22,973 nt of DNA from Brevibacillus_F sp035644815 (GTDB lineage: Bacteria > Bacillota > Bacilli > Brevibacillales > Brevibacillaceae). The first letter of the stretch is position 1. Every line of letters starts with the position of its first letter. The stretch covers positions 1 through 22,973 of the forward strand of contig DASQNU010000106.1 in assembly GCA_035644815.1 (NCBI GenBank), given 5' to 3'. Shown one piece after another: positions 8,432 to 15,774 of the stretch. Both the position numbers and the translations under genes were made by a program. The notes below the pieces were generated by a model. The model searched no databases and was not told where the DNA came from. It was given only the letters and a program-made list of their open reading frames with translations.

Positions 8432-9893
8432 TGGAAGAGAAAAAGAACTCATTTTTGAATTAAGCAAACCAGGTCGTGTTGGCTACAGCCTGCCAGAGCT
8501 GGACGTACCGGAAGCAGATATCACCAGTTTGTTGCCTAACCATTTGATTCGTCAGACACCAGCCGAGCTGCCGCAAGTATCTGAGCTGCAGGTCGTGCGC
8601 CATTACACCGAGCTGTCTCGTCGCAATCACGGGGTAGACAATGGCTTCTATCCACTCGGTTCTTGCACGATGAAATACAATCCAAAAATCAACGAAGATG
8701 TCGCACGCTATCCAGGCTTTGCTTTGACTCATCCGCATCAGCCGGAAGAAACCGTACAAGGCGTATTGGAAGTAATGTACAATCTGCAGCAAGACTTGGC
8801 GGAAATTACGGGCATGGACGCAGTCACACTGCAGCCTGCAGCCGGAGCAGCGGGTGAATGGACAGGGCTGATGATGATTCGCGCGTACCATGAGAGCCGC
8901 GGAGAGCATCATAGGACCAAGGTAATCGTGCCAAACTCCGCGCACGGAACAAATCCGGCATCTGCTGCAGTGGCTGGCCTGGATACCGTAACGATCCCTT
9001 CCGATGAGAGAGGTCTCGTGAACATCCAGGCATTGCGTGAAGCAGTGGGGCCGGATACGGCAGCACTCATGCTGACCAACCCGAATACACTAGGGCTTTT
9101 TGAAGAGGATATCGTCGAGATGGCGCAAATCGTCCATGAAGCAGGCGGGCTTCTATATTATGACGGTGCCAATGCCAATGCGATTCTCGGCATTGCCCGT
9201 CCAGGGGACATGGGCTTCGATGTCGTGCATTTGAACTTGCATAAAACCTTTACAGGACCACACGGCGGTGGAGGGCCGGGTGCGGGGCCAGTCGGCGTGA
9301 AAAAGATTCTCGAGCCATTCCTGCCAACGCCGATCGCAGCGAAGCGCGAAGATGGCACCTATTACTGGGAAACCAATGTACCGCAATCGATTGGCCGCGT
9401 GAAAGGCTATCACGGAAACTTCGGTATCCTGCTGCGGGCGTACTCCTACATTCGCACCATGGGAGCAGATGGCCTGAAAAAAGTATCGCAGTATGCGGTG
9501 CTGAATGCGAACTATATGATGCGCAAGCTCGCAGGCGCTTACCAACTCCCATTTGACCGTGTCTGCAAGCATGAATTCGTACTCTCTGGCGTGAATCAGA
9601 AAAAGCTGGGTGTACGTACGCTGGATATCGCCAAACGTTTGCTGGACTTCGGCTACCATCCGCCAACCATCTACTTCCCGTTGATCGTAGATGAGTGCTT
9701 GATGATTGAACCGACCGAGACCGAAACCAAGGAAACATTGGACGAATTCATCGCAGCCATGCTGCAAATCGCACGGGAATGTGAAGAAACGCCGGAAATC
9801 GTTCAAGAGGCTCCACATACCACGGTAGTGAAGCGTCTGGACGAAGCTACGGCAGCACGCAAACCAATCTTGCGTTATCAGCCAGAGGTATAA
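8424..9893 (+). CDS. gcvPB: Glycine dehydrogenase (decarboxylating) subunit 2
   Basis: This 489-residue PLP-binding half of the split P protein carries the catalytic lysine, K274 in NLHKTFTGPHGGGGPG, which forms the Schiff base. Other landmarks are YPLGSCTMKYNPK, LQPAAGAAGEWTG and NSAHGTNPASA. The length matches the B. subtilis protein. The start is GTG, inside the end of gcvPA, with GGAGGTGAT upstream. It is the last gene of the operon; a strong bidirectional terminator starts 12 bases after the stop. Confidence 0.97.
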   Translation: MANGREKELIFELSKPGRVGYSLPELDVPEADITSLLPNHLIRQTPAELPQVSELQVVRHYTELSRRNHGVDNGFYPLGSCTMKYNPKINEDVARYPGFALTHPHQPEETVQGVLEVMYNLQQDLAEITGMDAVTLQPAAGAAGEWTGLMMIRAYHESRGEHHRTKVIVPNSAHGTNPASAAVAGLDTVTIPSDERGLVNIQALREAVGPDTAALMLTNPNTLGLFEEDIVEMAQIVHEAGGLLYYDGANANAILGIARPGDMGFDVVHLNLHKTFTGPHGGGGPGAGPVGVKKILEPFLPTPIAAKREDGTYYWETNVPQSIGRVKGYHGNFGILLRAYSYIRTMGADGLKKVSQYAVLNANYMMRKLAGAYQLPFDRVCKHEFVLSGVNQKKLGVRTLDIAKRLLDFGYHPPTIYFPLIVDECLMIEPTETETKETLDEFIAAMLQIARECEETPEIVQEAPHTTVVKRLDEATAARKPILRYQPEV

Positions 9894-9904
9894 CATATGG
9901 AAAA

Positions 9905-9948
9905 GGATAGAACGGCAGGGGTTATTCTCTGCTGCTCTATCCTTTTTT
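9905..9948. terminator. Strong bidirectional terminator between gcvPB and the HxlR gene
   Basis: A 16-bp stem with a single A-C mismatch, GGATAG...CTATCC at its base, has a loop of about 5 bases. It is flanked by TTTTTT on the plus strand and TTTT on the minus strand. The minus-strand HxlR stop codon lies inside it. Confidence 0.9.
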
Positions 9949-10323
9949 CATTTGTGCAGGTTCTGCGATATCCCCAGATGCATTCGCTTTTGCCATGTAA
10001 TCGAGATGATGATAGCCCCAGCTGCACATATCGGTTAATACCGTTCCCAATGACCTGCCGTGATCAGACAATTCATATTCCACTTTCGGGGGAATTTCTT
10101 GAAAGACACGGCGTACAACAAGGCCGTCGCGTTCCAGCTCGCGAAGCTGATTGGTCAGCATGCCCTGCGTAACATTGGGAAGGGAACGTCTCAACTCACC
10201 GAAGCGTTTCGTACCCTCGTGCAACAGGATAAACAAGATGAGTGGCTTCCATTTTCCGCCGATGACATGCAATGTCGCTAAAATACCTTCTCGTTTTCCC
10301 GGTTCGTCAGCTCTCGCCGGCAT
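9937..10323 (-). CDS. HxlR-family winged-helix transcription regulator
   Basis: This is a 128-residue DNA-binding regulator. The family core VIGGKWKPLILFIL (20-33), RFGELRRSLPNVTQGML (40-56) and the wing around PKVEYELSDHGRSL (79-92) are clear. HxlR proteins usually bind as dimers and control adjacent oxidoreductase genes; several sense quinones or aldehydes through cysteine. Here the usual Cys-Pro before the core is replaced (EGILATL), and the only cysteine is C100. The open frame runs further upstream, to 10548. I chose the ATG at 10321-10323 because GGGAG sits 8 bases before it, the length fits the family, and the upstream frame crosses the operator region. It is divergent from the quinone reductase gene. 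Confidence 0.88.
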   Translation of the reverse strand: MPARADEPGKREGILATLHVIGGKWKPLILFILLHEGTKRFGELRRSLPNVTQGMLTNQLRELERDGLVVRRVFQEIPPKVEYELSDHGRSLGTVLTDMCSWGYHHLDYMAKANASGDIAEPAQMKKG

Positions 10324-10399
10324 GCTCTCAACTCCCAACCTGTAAGATGATGGAGGAAGACTCCCTATCGCAACTTTAGCAGAGTATCTGGATACAGAA

Positions 10400-10497
10400 A
10401 AGTACGATTCTTTTTCATACTTAGTACGGTTATTCGTACTATGAACATGCAGCGATGGTACAAAAAGCCGTACATAGTATGAAGAAACTGCGTACTT
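10400..10497. promoter_or_regulatory. 98-bp imperfect dyad with six GTAC sites (candidate HxlR operator array)
   Basis: GTAC occurs at 10402, 10424, 10436, 10458, 10470 and 10492, i.e. spaced 22, 12, 22, 12, 22. The whole block is symmetric about 10448.5: over 10400-10442 paired with 10455-10497, 32 of 43 positions are complementary. CATACT/AGTATG pairs (10416-10421 and 10476-10481) are added half-sites. One sub-block is a perfect palindrome, AGTACGGTTATTCGTACT (10423-10440). It fills the gap between the divergent regulator and reductase genes and touches the reductase -35. The operator role is inference. Confidence 0.65.
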
Positions 10498-10524
10498 GGC
10501 AGCATCTGCTTTCTTTCGAATAAT
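10496..10524 (+). promoter_or_regulatory. Promoter of the quinone reductase gene
   Basis: TTGGCA (10496-10501) and AATAAT (10519-10524) are separated by exactly 17 bases. The -35 overlaps the right edge of the dyad, so protein bound there would exclude RNA polymerase. Confidence 0.65.
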
Positions 10525-10568
10525 GAGGGTGTGTTGACACAGCATCAAAAAAAGAAAGGACGATGGTC

Positions 10569-11105
10569 ATGAAAATTATGGTGATAGTCGCACACCCGAA
10601 TCTGGCGAATTCTGTCTTGAACAAAGCGTTGATGAATGAGGTAAGTAAGCGCCCTGATGTGCTGGTGCGTGATCTGTATCAAGAGTACCCGGATTGGCAG
10701 ATTGATGTAGAAAGAGAACAGCGATTGCTGCTCCAGTATGATCGTATTGTATTTCAATTTCCCTTCTACTGGTACAGCTGTCCGCCCCTTCTGAAAAAGT
10801 GGTTTGACGATGTGATGGTACATGGCTGGGCATTCGGACCCGGGGGCGATCATTTGAAAGGAAAAGAGTTTATCGTGGCGACAACGACCGGAGGCGGCGA
10901 AAACGAATACCGAGCAGGAGGGCACAACTGGTTTACGATGAGCGAGTATCTAAGACCGATCCAAGCAACTATTACCCGTTGTAATGGCAGCTTCTTGCCC
11001 GCATTTGTAAGTTATGGGCCATCTCAGGCGGAACTTCCCAGTGAAGCAAAACGATATGTCGAGCATATACAAAGCTCTGTATACTCTCTTGCTCACGGCA
11101 TGTGA
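10569..11105 (+). CDS. NAD(P)H-dependent FMN oxidoreductase, YwrO/KefF-like quinone reductase
   Basis: This 178-residue flavodoxin-fold protein should reduce quinones or similar electrophiles by two electrons. Landmarks are the N-terminal VIVAHPNLANSVLNKAL (phosphate-binding loop), FQFPFYWYSCPPLLKKWFDD (63-81), the FMN/active-site segment of the MdaB/YwrO/KefF group, and TTGGGENEYRAGG (about 104-116). There are two possible ATGs. The one at 10563 lies only 3 bases after AAAGGA, while 10569 lies 9 bases after it, so I chose 10569 (MKIMVIVAHP). The promoter at 10496-10524 abuts the dyad, and the divergent HxlR regulator is the likely controller. The exact substrate is not shown by sequence. Confidence 0.88.
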   Translation: MKIMVIVAHPNLANSVLNKALMNEVSKRPDVLVRDLYQEYPDWQIDVEREQRLLLQYDRIVFQFPFYWYSCPPLLKKWFDDVMVHGWAFGPGGDHLKGKEFIVATTTGGGENEYRAGGHNWFTMSEYLRPIQATITRCNGSFLPAFVSYGPSQAELPSEAKRYVEHIQSSVYSLAHGM

Positions 11106-11225
11106 ACAAACTGAATTCCCACTATCTCCATCCTTTTTTGTTGTTCGTTCCTGAATCTGGCTCAATGTGATTACACGAGAACCTTCCAAAAAGAAATGGA
11201 ATACATTGGGCTAGATAGATGGAAT

Positions 11226-11233
11226 GGAGGAGG
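11226..11233 (+). promoter_or_regulatory. Ribosome binding site deciding the dehydrogenase start
   Basis: GGAGGAGG lies 7 bases before GTG at 11241. The upstream in-frame ATG at 11196 has no comparable site. Confidence 0.75.
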
Positions 11234-11240
11234 AAGTACT

Positions 11241-12140
11241 GTGATTCCCGGCTATCCGTATTATTCGTTTGAGACTGAATGCAAGACTGTCCCGAATACC
11301 TTTCCCCCACAGCATCAGGATCGCCAACCCGGTTATGAGTACGTGATGGTTCCAAGGCCGATTGCCGAAAACCCTTTTTACGTGGGCTCGCAAAAATTAA
11401 AAGATAAAGTGGCTATTATCACGGGAGGAGACAGCGGTATCGGACGGGCAGTGGCCATCTCTTTCGCAAAAGAAGGGGCAGATGTCGTTATCCCTTACTT
11501 GGATGAAACCGTGGATGCAGAGGAAACGAGACAGCGGATTCAGCAGTTAGGCAGAAAATGCATGCCGATTGCCTGCGATCTTCGCGATGAGCAAGCGTCA
11601 AAGGAAGTTGTCAACCGGACCGTTGAATCGTTTGGACAAGTAGATATTTTGGTAAATAACTGTGTGGTGCAGTATCCGCAAAAAAGTGTGCTTGATATTT
11701 CCGCGAGGCAGCTCGAAGATACATTTCGGACAAATATTTTCTCGTTTTTCTATATGACAAAAGCAGCGCTCCCCCACATGGGGGCAGGCAGCGCGATCAT
11801 CAATACGACTTCAGTCACCGCTTACACTGGTGAGAAACTGCTGATTGACTACTCCGCCACAAAAGGGGCCATTGTTTCTTTCACGCGCTCCCTCTCCTTA
11901 TCACTGGTGGAACAGGGAATTCGCGTGAATGCTGTGGCCCCGGGACCTATCTGGACACCATTTATTCCCGCTACTTTCCCTGAAGAACTGGTCAAGAAGT
12001 TTGGGGTCGATGTGCCGATGAAACGGGCAGGTCAGCCGTTCGAGCTTGCACCTACCTACGTTTATCTTGCTTCCGATGATGCCAGTTATGTGACGGGACA
12101 AGTGCTTCATGTGAATGGTGGAGAAATCGTAGGAACTTGA
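11241..12140 (+). CDS. Short-chain dehydrogenase/reductase (YdaD/YhdF general-stress type)
   Basis: This 299-residue SDR has an N-terminal proline/tyrosine-rich extension (1-50), as in B. subtilis YdaD and YhdF. The Rossmann glycine motif TGGDSGIG is at 61-68 and the catalytic residues are N165, S191, Y204 and K208 (YSATK). A C-terminal YVTGQVLHVNGGE stretch is typical of the family. The usual NNA(A/G) motif reads NNC (141) here, an unusual substitution. The family are general-stress oxidoreductases with poorly known substrates. I chose GTG at 11241 for its GGAGGAGG site rather than ATG at 11196; length agrees with the family. It follows the quinone reductase on the same strand by 135 bp without a clear terminator between. 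Confidence 0.88.
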   Translation: MIPGYPYYSFETECKTVPNTFPPQHQDRQPGYEYVMVPRPIAENPFYVGSQKLKDKVAIITGGDSGIGRAVAISFAKEGADVVIPYLDETVDAEETRQRIQQLGRKCMPIACDLRDEQASKEVVNRTVESFGQVDILVNNCVVQYPQKSVLDISARQLEDTFRTNIFSFFYMTKAALPHMGAGSAIINTTSVTAYTGEKLLIDYSATKGAIVSFTRSLSLSLVEQGIRVNAVAPGPIWTPFIPATFPEELVKKFGVDVPMKRAGQPFELAPTYVYLASDDASYVTGQVLHVNGGEIVGT

Positions 12141-12177
12141 AGGGAAGAAACGGAACACTCCAGCGGCTTGTTCCATC

Positions 12178-12206
12178 TTGTACGGCAATCTCAGAAGGCG
12201 TACAAT
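12178..12206 (+). promoter_or_regulatory. Promoter of lipM
   Basis: TTGTAC (12178-12183), a 17-base spacer, and TACAAT (12201-12206) form a good sigma-A promoter 27 bases before the lipM ATG. Confidence 0.75.
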
Positions 12207-12233
12207 GGACTAGTGCTAGAGGAGGGACGTTCG

Positions 12234-13064
12234 ATGGAACAATGGCGATTTATTATGAGTGATGCAATGTCACCAGATATGAACATGGCAATTGATGAAG
12301 CAATTCTAACGGCACACAGTGAAGGAAAAGTTCCGCCAACCGTGCGCTTTTACACCTGGAATCCGGCGACGCTATCTATTGGCTATTTTCAAAAGTCGGA
12401 AAAGGAAATCGACACAGAAGAAGTGGCGAAACGCGGAATCGGTTTTGTCCGTCGGCCGACCGGCGGCAGGGCCGTACTGCATGATAAAGAACTTACTTAC
12501 AGCGTCATCGTATCGGAAAAGCATCCACAGATGCCATCCAGCGTTACAGAAGCGTATAAAGTGATCAGTCTCGGACTCTTGTATGGGTTTCAAGCATTGG
12601 GGCTGCAAGCCGAGATGGTATCGTTAGCCTCGGAGGAAGAAAAGGAAAAATACAGTTCTCCAGGCTCATCCGCGTGCTTTGATTCACCCTCTTGGTATGA
12701 ACTGGTTGTAGAAGGAAAGAAAGTGGCTGGTAGCGCACAGACACGACAAAAGGGCGTCATTTTGCAGCACGGCTCGATCCTGTTGGATATGGATGTAGAG
12801 CTGCTGTTCTCGCTGCTGAAGTTCCCGTCCGATCGGGTCAAACAGCGCATGATGGATAGCTTCCGTCAAAAAGCGGTGACGATCAATGATGTTAGCCCGA
12901 CACCTGTCAGTTTGCAGGAAGCAGTGGCAGCGTTCCGCAAAGGCTTCGCTTCCGGGCTCGGCATTGAGCTGGTAGAGCAAGGACTTACGGACGAGGAGTG
13001 GAAATTGGCCGAGCAATTGGCACATGAGCGCTATTCCACGCATGAATGGAATTTCCGCAGATAG
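12234..13064 (+). CDS. lipM: Octanoyltransferase LipM
   Basis: This 276-residue protein of the lipoate-protein ligase/BPL fold moves octanoyl from acyl carrier protein to the glycine cleavage H protein, the first step of Bacillus lipoate assembly. Landmarks are NMAIDEAIL, RRPTGGRAVLHDKELTYSV, and SSACFDSPSWYE with C148, the thioester-forming cysteine of LipM. The lysine-containing GKKVAGSAQTRQKG segment follows. This cysteine separates LipM from LplA ligases. I chose the ATG at 12234 because GGAGGG lies 7 bases upstream and the promoter ends at 12206; a longer frame from 12168 would start before that promoter. It sits near gcv, whose H partner it serves, and ends at a terminator. Confidence 0.93.
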   Translation: MEQWRFIMSDAMSPDMNMAIDEAILTAHSEGKVPPTVRFYTWNPATLSIGYFQKSEKEIDTEEVAKRGIGFVRRPTGGRAVLHDKELTYSVIVSEKHPQMPSSVTEAYKVISLGLLYGFQALGLQAEMVSLASEEEKEKYSSPGSSACFDSPSWYELVVEGKKVAGSAQTRQKGVILQHGSILLDMDVELLFSLLKFPSDRVKQRMMDSFRQKAVTINDVSPTPVSLQEAVAAFRKGFASGLGIELVEQGLTDEEWKLAEQLAHERYSTHEWNFRR

Positions 13065-13075
13065 GTTCTAAAAAG

Positions 13076-13112
13076 AAAGCACTCAGGATACAGAAATCCT
13101 GAGTGCTTTTTA
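13076..13112 (+). terminator. Intrinsic terminator after lipM
   Basis: A perfect stem of aaagcactcaggat (13076-13089) with atcctgagtgcttt is followed by a T-rich tail. Confidence 0.9.
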
Positions 13113-13235
13113 CTTTCTGAGGTTGGATACAGCTAAGTTAATGTTGATCTATCCAAAAATGTTTGATCTTAACAGAAAAGCGTTTTCATGGTAACATCCA
13201 AATGATTACATGATAAAAGAGGTGGTGAAAAAATT

Positions 13236-13508
13236 ATGAAACATCGACGCAATACACAAGCATTTACTTTTATGGCTTGGGCTTCGTTCGTTTTGGCATT
13301 TTTAGCAATGTTTATCGGTATTTATACCCTGGAAGCTACTTTGCCAGTAAAAGGATATTATGCGGTCACGGCTTTATTTTTGGTCATGTCCTCATTTGTT
13401 CTGCAAAAAACAATCCGTGATAATCAGGAAGATGACAAAAATGCCGGCGCAGGATTGTATAGTGCCGAAATGGAAGAGCAACGGCAAAGAAATCAGAAAA
13501 CAGAATAA
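13236..13508 (+). CDS. YiaA/YiaB-family two-helix membrane protein
   Basis: This 90-residue membrane protein fits the YiaAB two-helix domain: AFTFMAWASFVLAFLAMFIG (helix 1), a short GIYTLEATLPVKGYY link, then AVTALFLVMSSFVLQKT (helix 2). A charged cytoplasmic tail from about residue 60 completes it. The function is unknown. The ATG follows GAGGTGG. It is monocistronic between the lipM terminator and its own terminator at 13525-13557. The 123 bases before it hold two TTGATC copies but no promoter I would defend. Confidence 0.8.
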   Translation: MKHRRNTQAFTFMAWASFVLAFLAMFIGIYTLEATLPVKGYYAVTALFLVMSSFVLQKTIRDNQEDDKNAGAGLYSAEMEEQRQRNQKTE

Positions 13509-13524
13509 ACGAGTAGCATAGCAA

Positions 13525-13557
13525 AAAACAGACCCAAGAATTTCAAGGGTCTGTTTT
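13525..13557. terminator. Bidirectional terminator
   Basis: The stem aaaacagaccc (13525-13535) with gggtctgtttt (13547-13557) is perfect, with T runs on both strands. It serves the YiaA-type gene and, on the minus strand, the aminotransferase gene. Confidence 0.85.
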
Positions 13558-13626
13558 ACTTTGTACAAGCATGTCACATGCTTGAGAGTTATTCGAGTGT
13601 AATTAGCTGTAGCGTAACCTATCAAT

Positions 13627-14481
13627 CTATACGTTTACCGATTGCTTGATATTCGATTCGAAGAGCTCTTGCAGCTTTCGGACAACAGGACCAACCTGTC
13701 CAGTGCCTACCGGCTTTTCATCGACAGTGACGATCGGCATGACCTCTGTGGTTGTACCCGAGAGGAACAGCTCGTCAGCTTCTTGGGCGAACGCTGTGGT
13801 GAATGCTTCCTCATGTACCTTGATTCCATTCGCTTTTGCCAAGTCAATGACCACTTGACGGGTAATGCCGTGTAGAATCAGGTTGTTGGCAGGATGGGTG
13901 TACAGCTCTCCATTTTTGACGGCAAACAGATTGGCTGCACTGCATTCGGTCACGATGCCGTCGCGATGCAGGATGCAATCTGCTGCGCCGGCGTTTTTTG
14001 CTTCTTGCTTAACGAGTACGGCTCCCAACAGGTTTAAGGTTTTAATATCACAGCGGAGCCAACGGATGTCAGCCACCATTTTCGCAGAGATTCCATGCTG
14101 CAATTCATACAGTGGACGTTCCTTTTTTCGGGCAAACGCCATCAAAACAGGGCGAATGTCTGAAGACGGAATGTCGTGCTGACGAGGTGCAGCACCACGT
14201 GTTACTTGCATATAGAGAATGGCATCGTCGGCAGAGGTGATCTGATTTTTTTCCAGCAGTTCGAGTCCGATGGAATGGAGCTCCTCTTCGGTCCACGGCA
14301 ACGTCATGTGCAATTCTTTTGCACTGCGAATCAGCCTTTTCATGTGGCCGTCCCAATGATAGAACTGTCCTTGGTAGATACGTACTACTTCATAGACACC
14401 ATCACCGAAGTTATATCCGCGATCCTCCGGTTGAATAACGGCTTCACCGGGTTCTACCCATTTCCCATCAACGTACAACAT
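13627..14481 (-). CDS. dat: D-amino acid (D-alanine) aminotransferase
   Basis: This 284-residue class IV PLP aminotransferase interconverts D-alanine plus 2-oxoglutarate with pyruvate plus D-glutamate, feeding cell-wall precursors. It is a clear match to Bacillus sp. D-AAT. EDRGYNFGDGVYEVV (19-33) is the opening motif and VTRGAAPRQHD (93-103) carries R100 and H102, the substrate-carboxylate pair. K147 in RCDIKTLN is the PLP lysine, with E179 behind the pyridine ring and SGTTTEVMPI near the end. R100/H102 distinguish it from branched-chain aminotransferases. The ATG follows GAGGAGG, and a strong promoter lies at 14528-14556. It is transcribed alone. Confidence 0.94.
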   Translation of the reverse strand: MLYVDGKWVEPGEAVIQPEDRGYNFGDGVYEVVRIYQGQFYHWDGHMKRLIRSAKELHMTLPWTEEELHSIGLELLEKNQITSADDAILYMQVTRGAAPRQHDIPSSDIRPVLMAFARKKERPLYELQHGISAKMVADIRWLRCDIKTLNLLGAVLVKQEAKNAGAADCILHRDGIVTECSAANLFAVKNGELYTHPANNLILHGITRQVVIDLAKANGIKVHEEAFTTAFAQEADELFLSGTTTEVMPIVTVDEKPVGTGQVGPVVRKLQELFESNIKQSVNV

Positions 14482-14527
14482 GGTTTGTCCTCCTCATGCA
14501 TTTCAGCATCCACAAGTGGTTTTCTCC

Positions 14528-14556
14528 AAGATAGCAGATGAACTTGTCAGGGTCAA
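14528..14556 (-). promoter_or_regulatory. Promoter of dat
   Basis: Read on the minus strand, TTGACC (14556-14551), a 17-base spacer and TATCTT (14533-14528) form a good sigma-A promoter upstream of the dat start. Confidence 0.75.
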
Positions 14557-14614
14557 TGAGAGAGCATCATTGCTGTAGTATTGATGAAAGGAACACGTCC
14601 CAGCTTGTGATTTT

Positions 14615-15676
14615 TCACAGGTAGGCGTATTGTCGGATGTGCTCATACAAATAGGCGGCATCTGCGCCCACTCCGCCCAATAAAGCGGAGGAGCGGCGAT
14701 ATTGCCAAGGCAATCCTAAAAAATACAGGCCGGGCAGGGGACTGACGCCGCGCTTGTGCACGGGTCGACCCGCGGAGTTTAGCACACCGGGCAGATCCAG
14801 CCACTTGTAGTCAGGTTGATAACCGGTTGCCCATAAAAGATTGGGAACGGTAAGCCGGCTGCCATCGGAAAAATGAACGCTGTCATGATCTGCTGACACC
14901 ACACGCGGCTTTAACGTCAATCGGTTTTCCGCGACTAACTGCTGCATTTCCGCTTTGTATCCGAAAATCGGATCGGGACGTGCAGCTAACCATTTACCCA
15001 GTACGGAATCGATGGTGATTTTCGAGATGCCGCTCTTATCGAGATACCAAAACAGATTCTTGCCCAAAAAGAAAAGGGGAAGGTGAGCGCGTTTTTTCCC
15101 GAGGGCAAGATAGACATGACGCTCGGCCGCGAGCTCAACGGCCAGCTGTGCGCCTGAATTTCCAGCACCGATGACGAGAACAGGACCTTCAACCAGCTGG
15201 GAAGGATTGCGAAACTCATGAGTATGAAGCTGGTTGATAGAGGAGGATAAGCTTTTTGACCATCCGGGTACATACGGGCGGTGAAAAGGCCCTGTTGCAA
15301 CCACGATTTGCTTTGCGATATAGGTATGCGCTGTATCTGTTTGCACGAGATACTTTCCATTGCTACTGGATACAGCGACAACGGTCTGTTGATGACGAAT
15401 GGGGAAGGCGTAAAATGCCGCATATGATTCCAGATAGCAGGCGACATCGTCCTTTGTCGGTACCTCTTCTTGCTTCCCTGGAAAGGGGAGCCCGGGCAAG
15501 CAGCTGTATGCTCGGGGAGTGAACAGAACGAGTGAATCATAACGCCGCCGCCAGCTTTCTCCGACTTGCTTATGTTGATCCAGCACCAAAAAGGAGTGTC
15601 CTGCTTGCTTCAGATAATAGCTCATGGCAAGTCCTGCCTGACCTGCTCCGATGACAATCACGTCATATTCGTTCAT
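14615..15676 (-). CDS. Flavin monooxygenase-like FAD/NAD(P)-dependent oxidoreductase (CzcO-like)
   Basis: This 353-residue flavoprotein has an FAD-binding GAGQAG at residues 10-15, preceded by a hydrophobic strand. An NAD(P)-binding GAGNSG is at 170-175. A short flavin-monooxygenase-type stretch, VVATGPFHRPYVPG, lies at 125-138, and LLWATGYQPD near residue 280 is the late ATG motif. Such proteins are often labelled CzcO or putative monooxygenase in metal-resistance clusters. Their reaction is generally unproven. I chose the ATG at 15674-15676, 11 bases after AGGAG; GTG at 15688 and ATG at 15685 are too close to that site. It has its own extended -10 promoter and lies directly after cadC, from which a terminator separates it. 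Confidence 0.83.
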   Translation of the reverse strand: MNEYDVIVIGAGQAGLAMSYYLKQAGHSFLVLDQHKQVGESWRRRYDSLVLFTPRAYSCLPGLPFPGKQEEVPTKDDVACYLESYAAFYAFPIRHQQTVVAVSSSNGKYLVQTDTAHTYIAKQIVVATGPFHRPYVPGWSKSLSSSINQLHTHEFRNPSQLVEGPVLVIGAGNSGAQLAVELAAERHVYLALGKKRAHLPLFFLGKNLFWYLDKSGISKITIDSVLGKWLAARPDPIFGYKAEMQQLVAENRLTLKPRVVSADHDSVHFSDGSRLTVPNLLWATGYQPDYKWLDLPGVLNSAGRPVHKRGVSPLPGLYFLGLPWQYRRSSALLGGVGADAAYLYEHIRQYAYL

Positions 15677-15705
15677 CGAAAACATCACTCCTATTTTTGG
15701 AATAA

Positions 15706-15732
15706 ATTATAACATTAAAGCAATTATTTGAA
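15706..15732 (-). promoter_or_regulatory. Monooxygenase promoter with CadC-like operator
   Basis: On the minus strand TGTTATAAT (15714-15706) is an extended -10. No good -35 exists. In its place, 15713-15732 reads TTCAAA, nine bases, then TAATG, a partial dyad whose CATTCAAATA half resembles the cadC operator half-site as I recall it. A similar TTCAAA-N8-TAATG lies at the cadC promoter. Operator function is inferred. Confidence 0.5.
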
Positions 15733-15742
15733 TGAATGAAAA

Positions 15743-15774
15743 AGAAAAAACCTCGCAATTCATGTTGCAAGGTT
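15743..15774 (-). terminator. Intrinsic terminator of cadC
   Basis: On the minus strand aaccttgcaa (15774-15765) pairs fully with ttgcgaggtt (15758-15749), including one G-T, with a 6-base loop and a T-rich tail to 15743. It overlaps the cadC stop codon. Confidence 0.88.

Noticed and set aside
9153..9896. 247-codon open frame antisense to gcvPB
   Set aside because: It is a shadow of the strongly biased gcvPB codons; its translation shows no recognised domain and it has no separate promoter.
10324..10548. 75-residue N-terminal extension of the HxlR frame
   Set aside because: It runs through the dyad array and the reductase promoter, has a composition unlike a protein domain, and exceeds family length. 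The ATG at 10321-10323 has its own ribosome site.
12152..12174. GGAACA/TGTTCC hairpin after the dehydrogenase stop
   Set aside because: It has no T run, so it is not supported as a terminator.
13145..13172. Two TTGATC copies before the YiaA-type gene
   Set aside because: They lack a well-spaced -10 and may be chance in AT-rich DNA.
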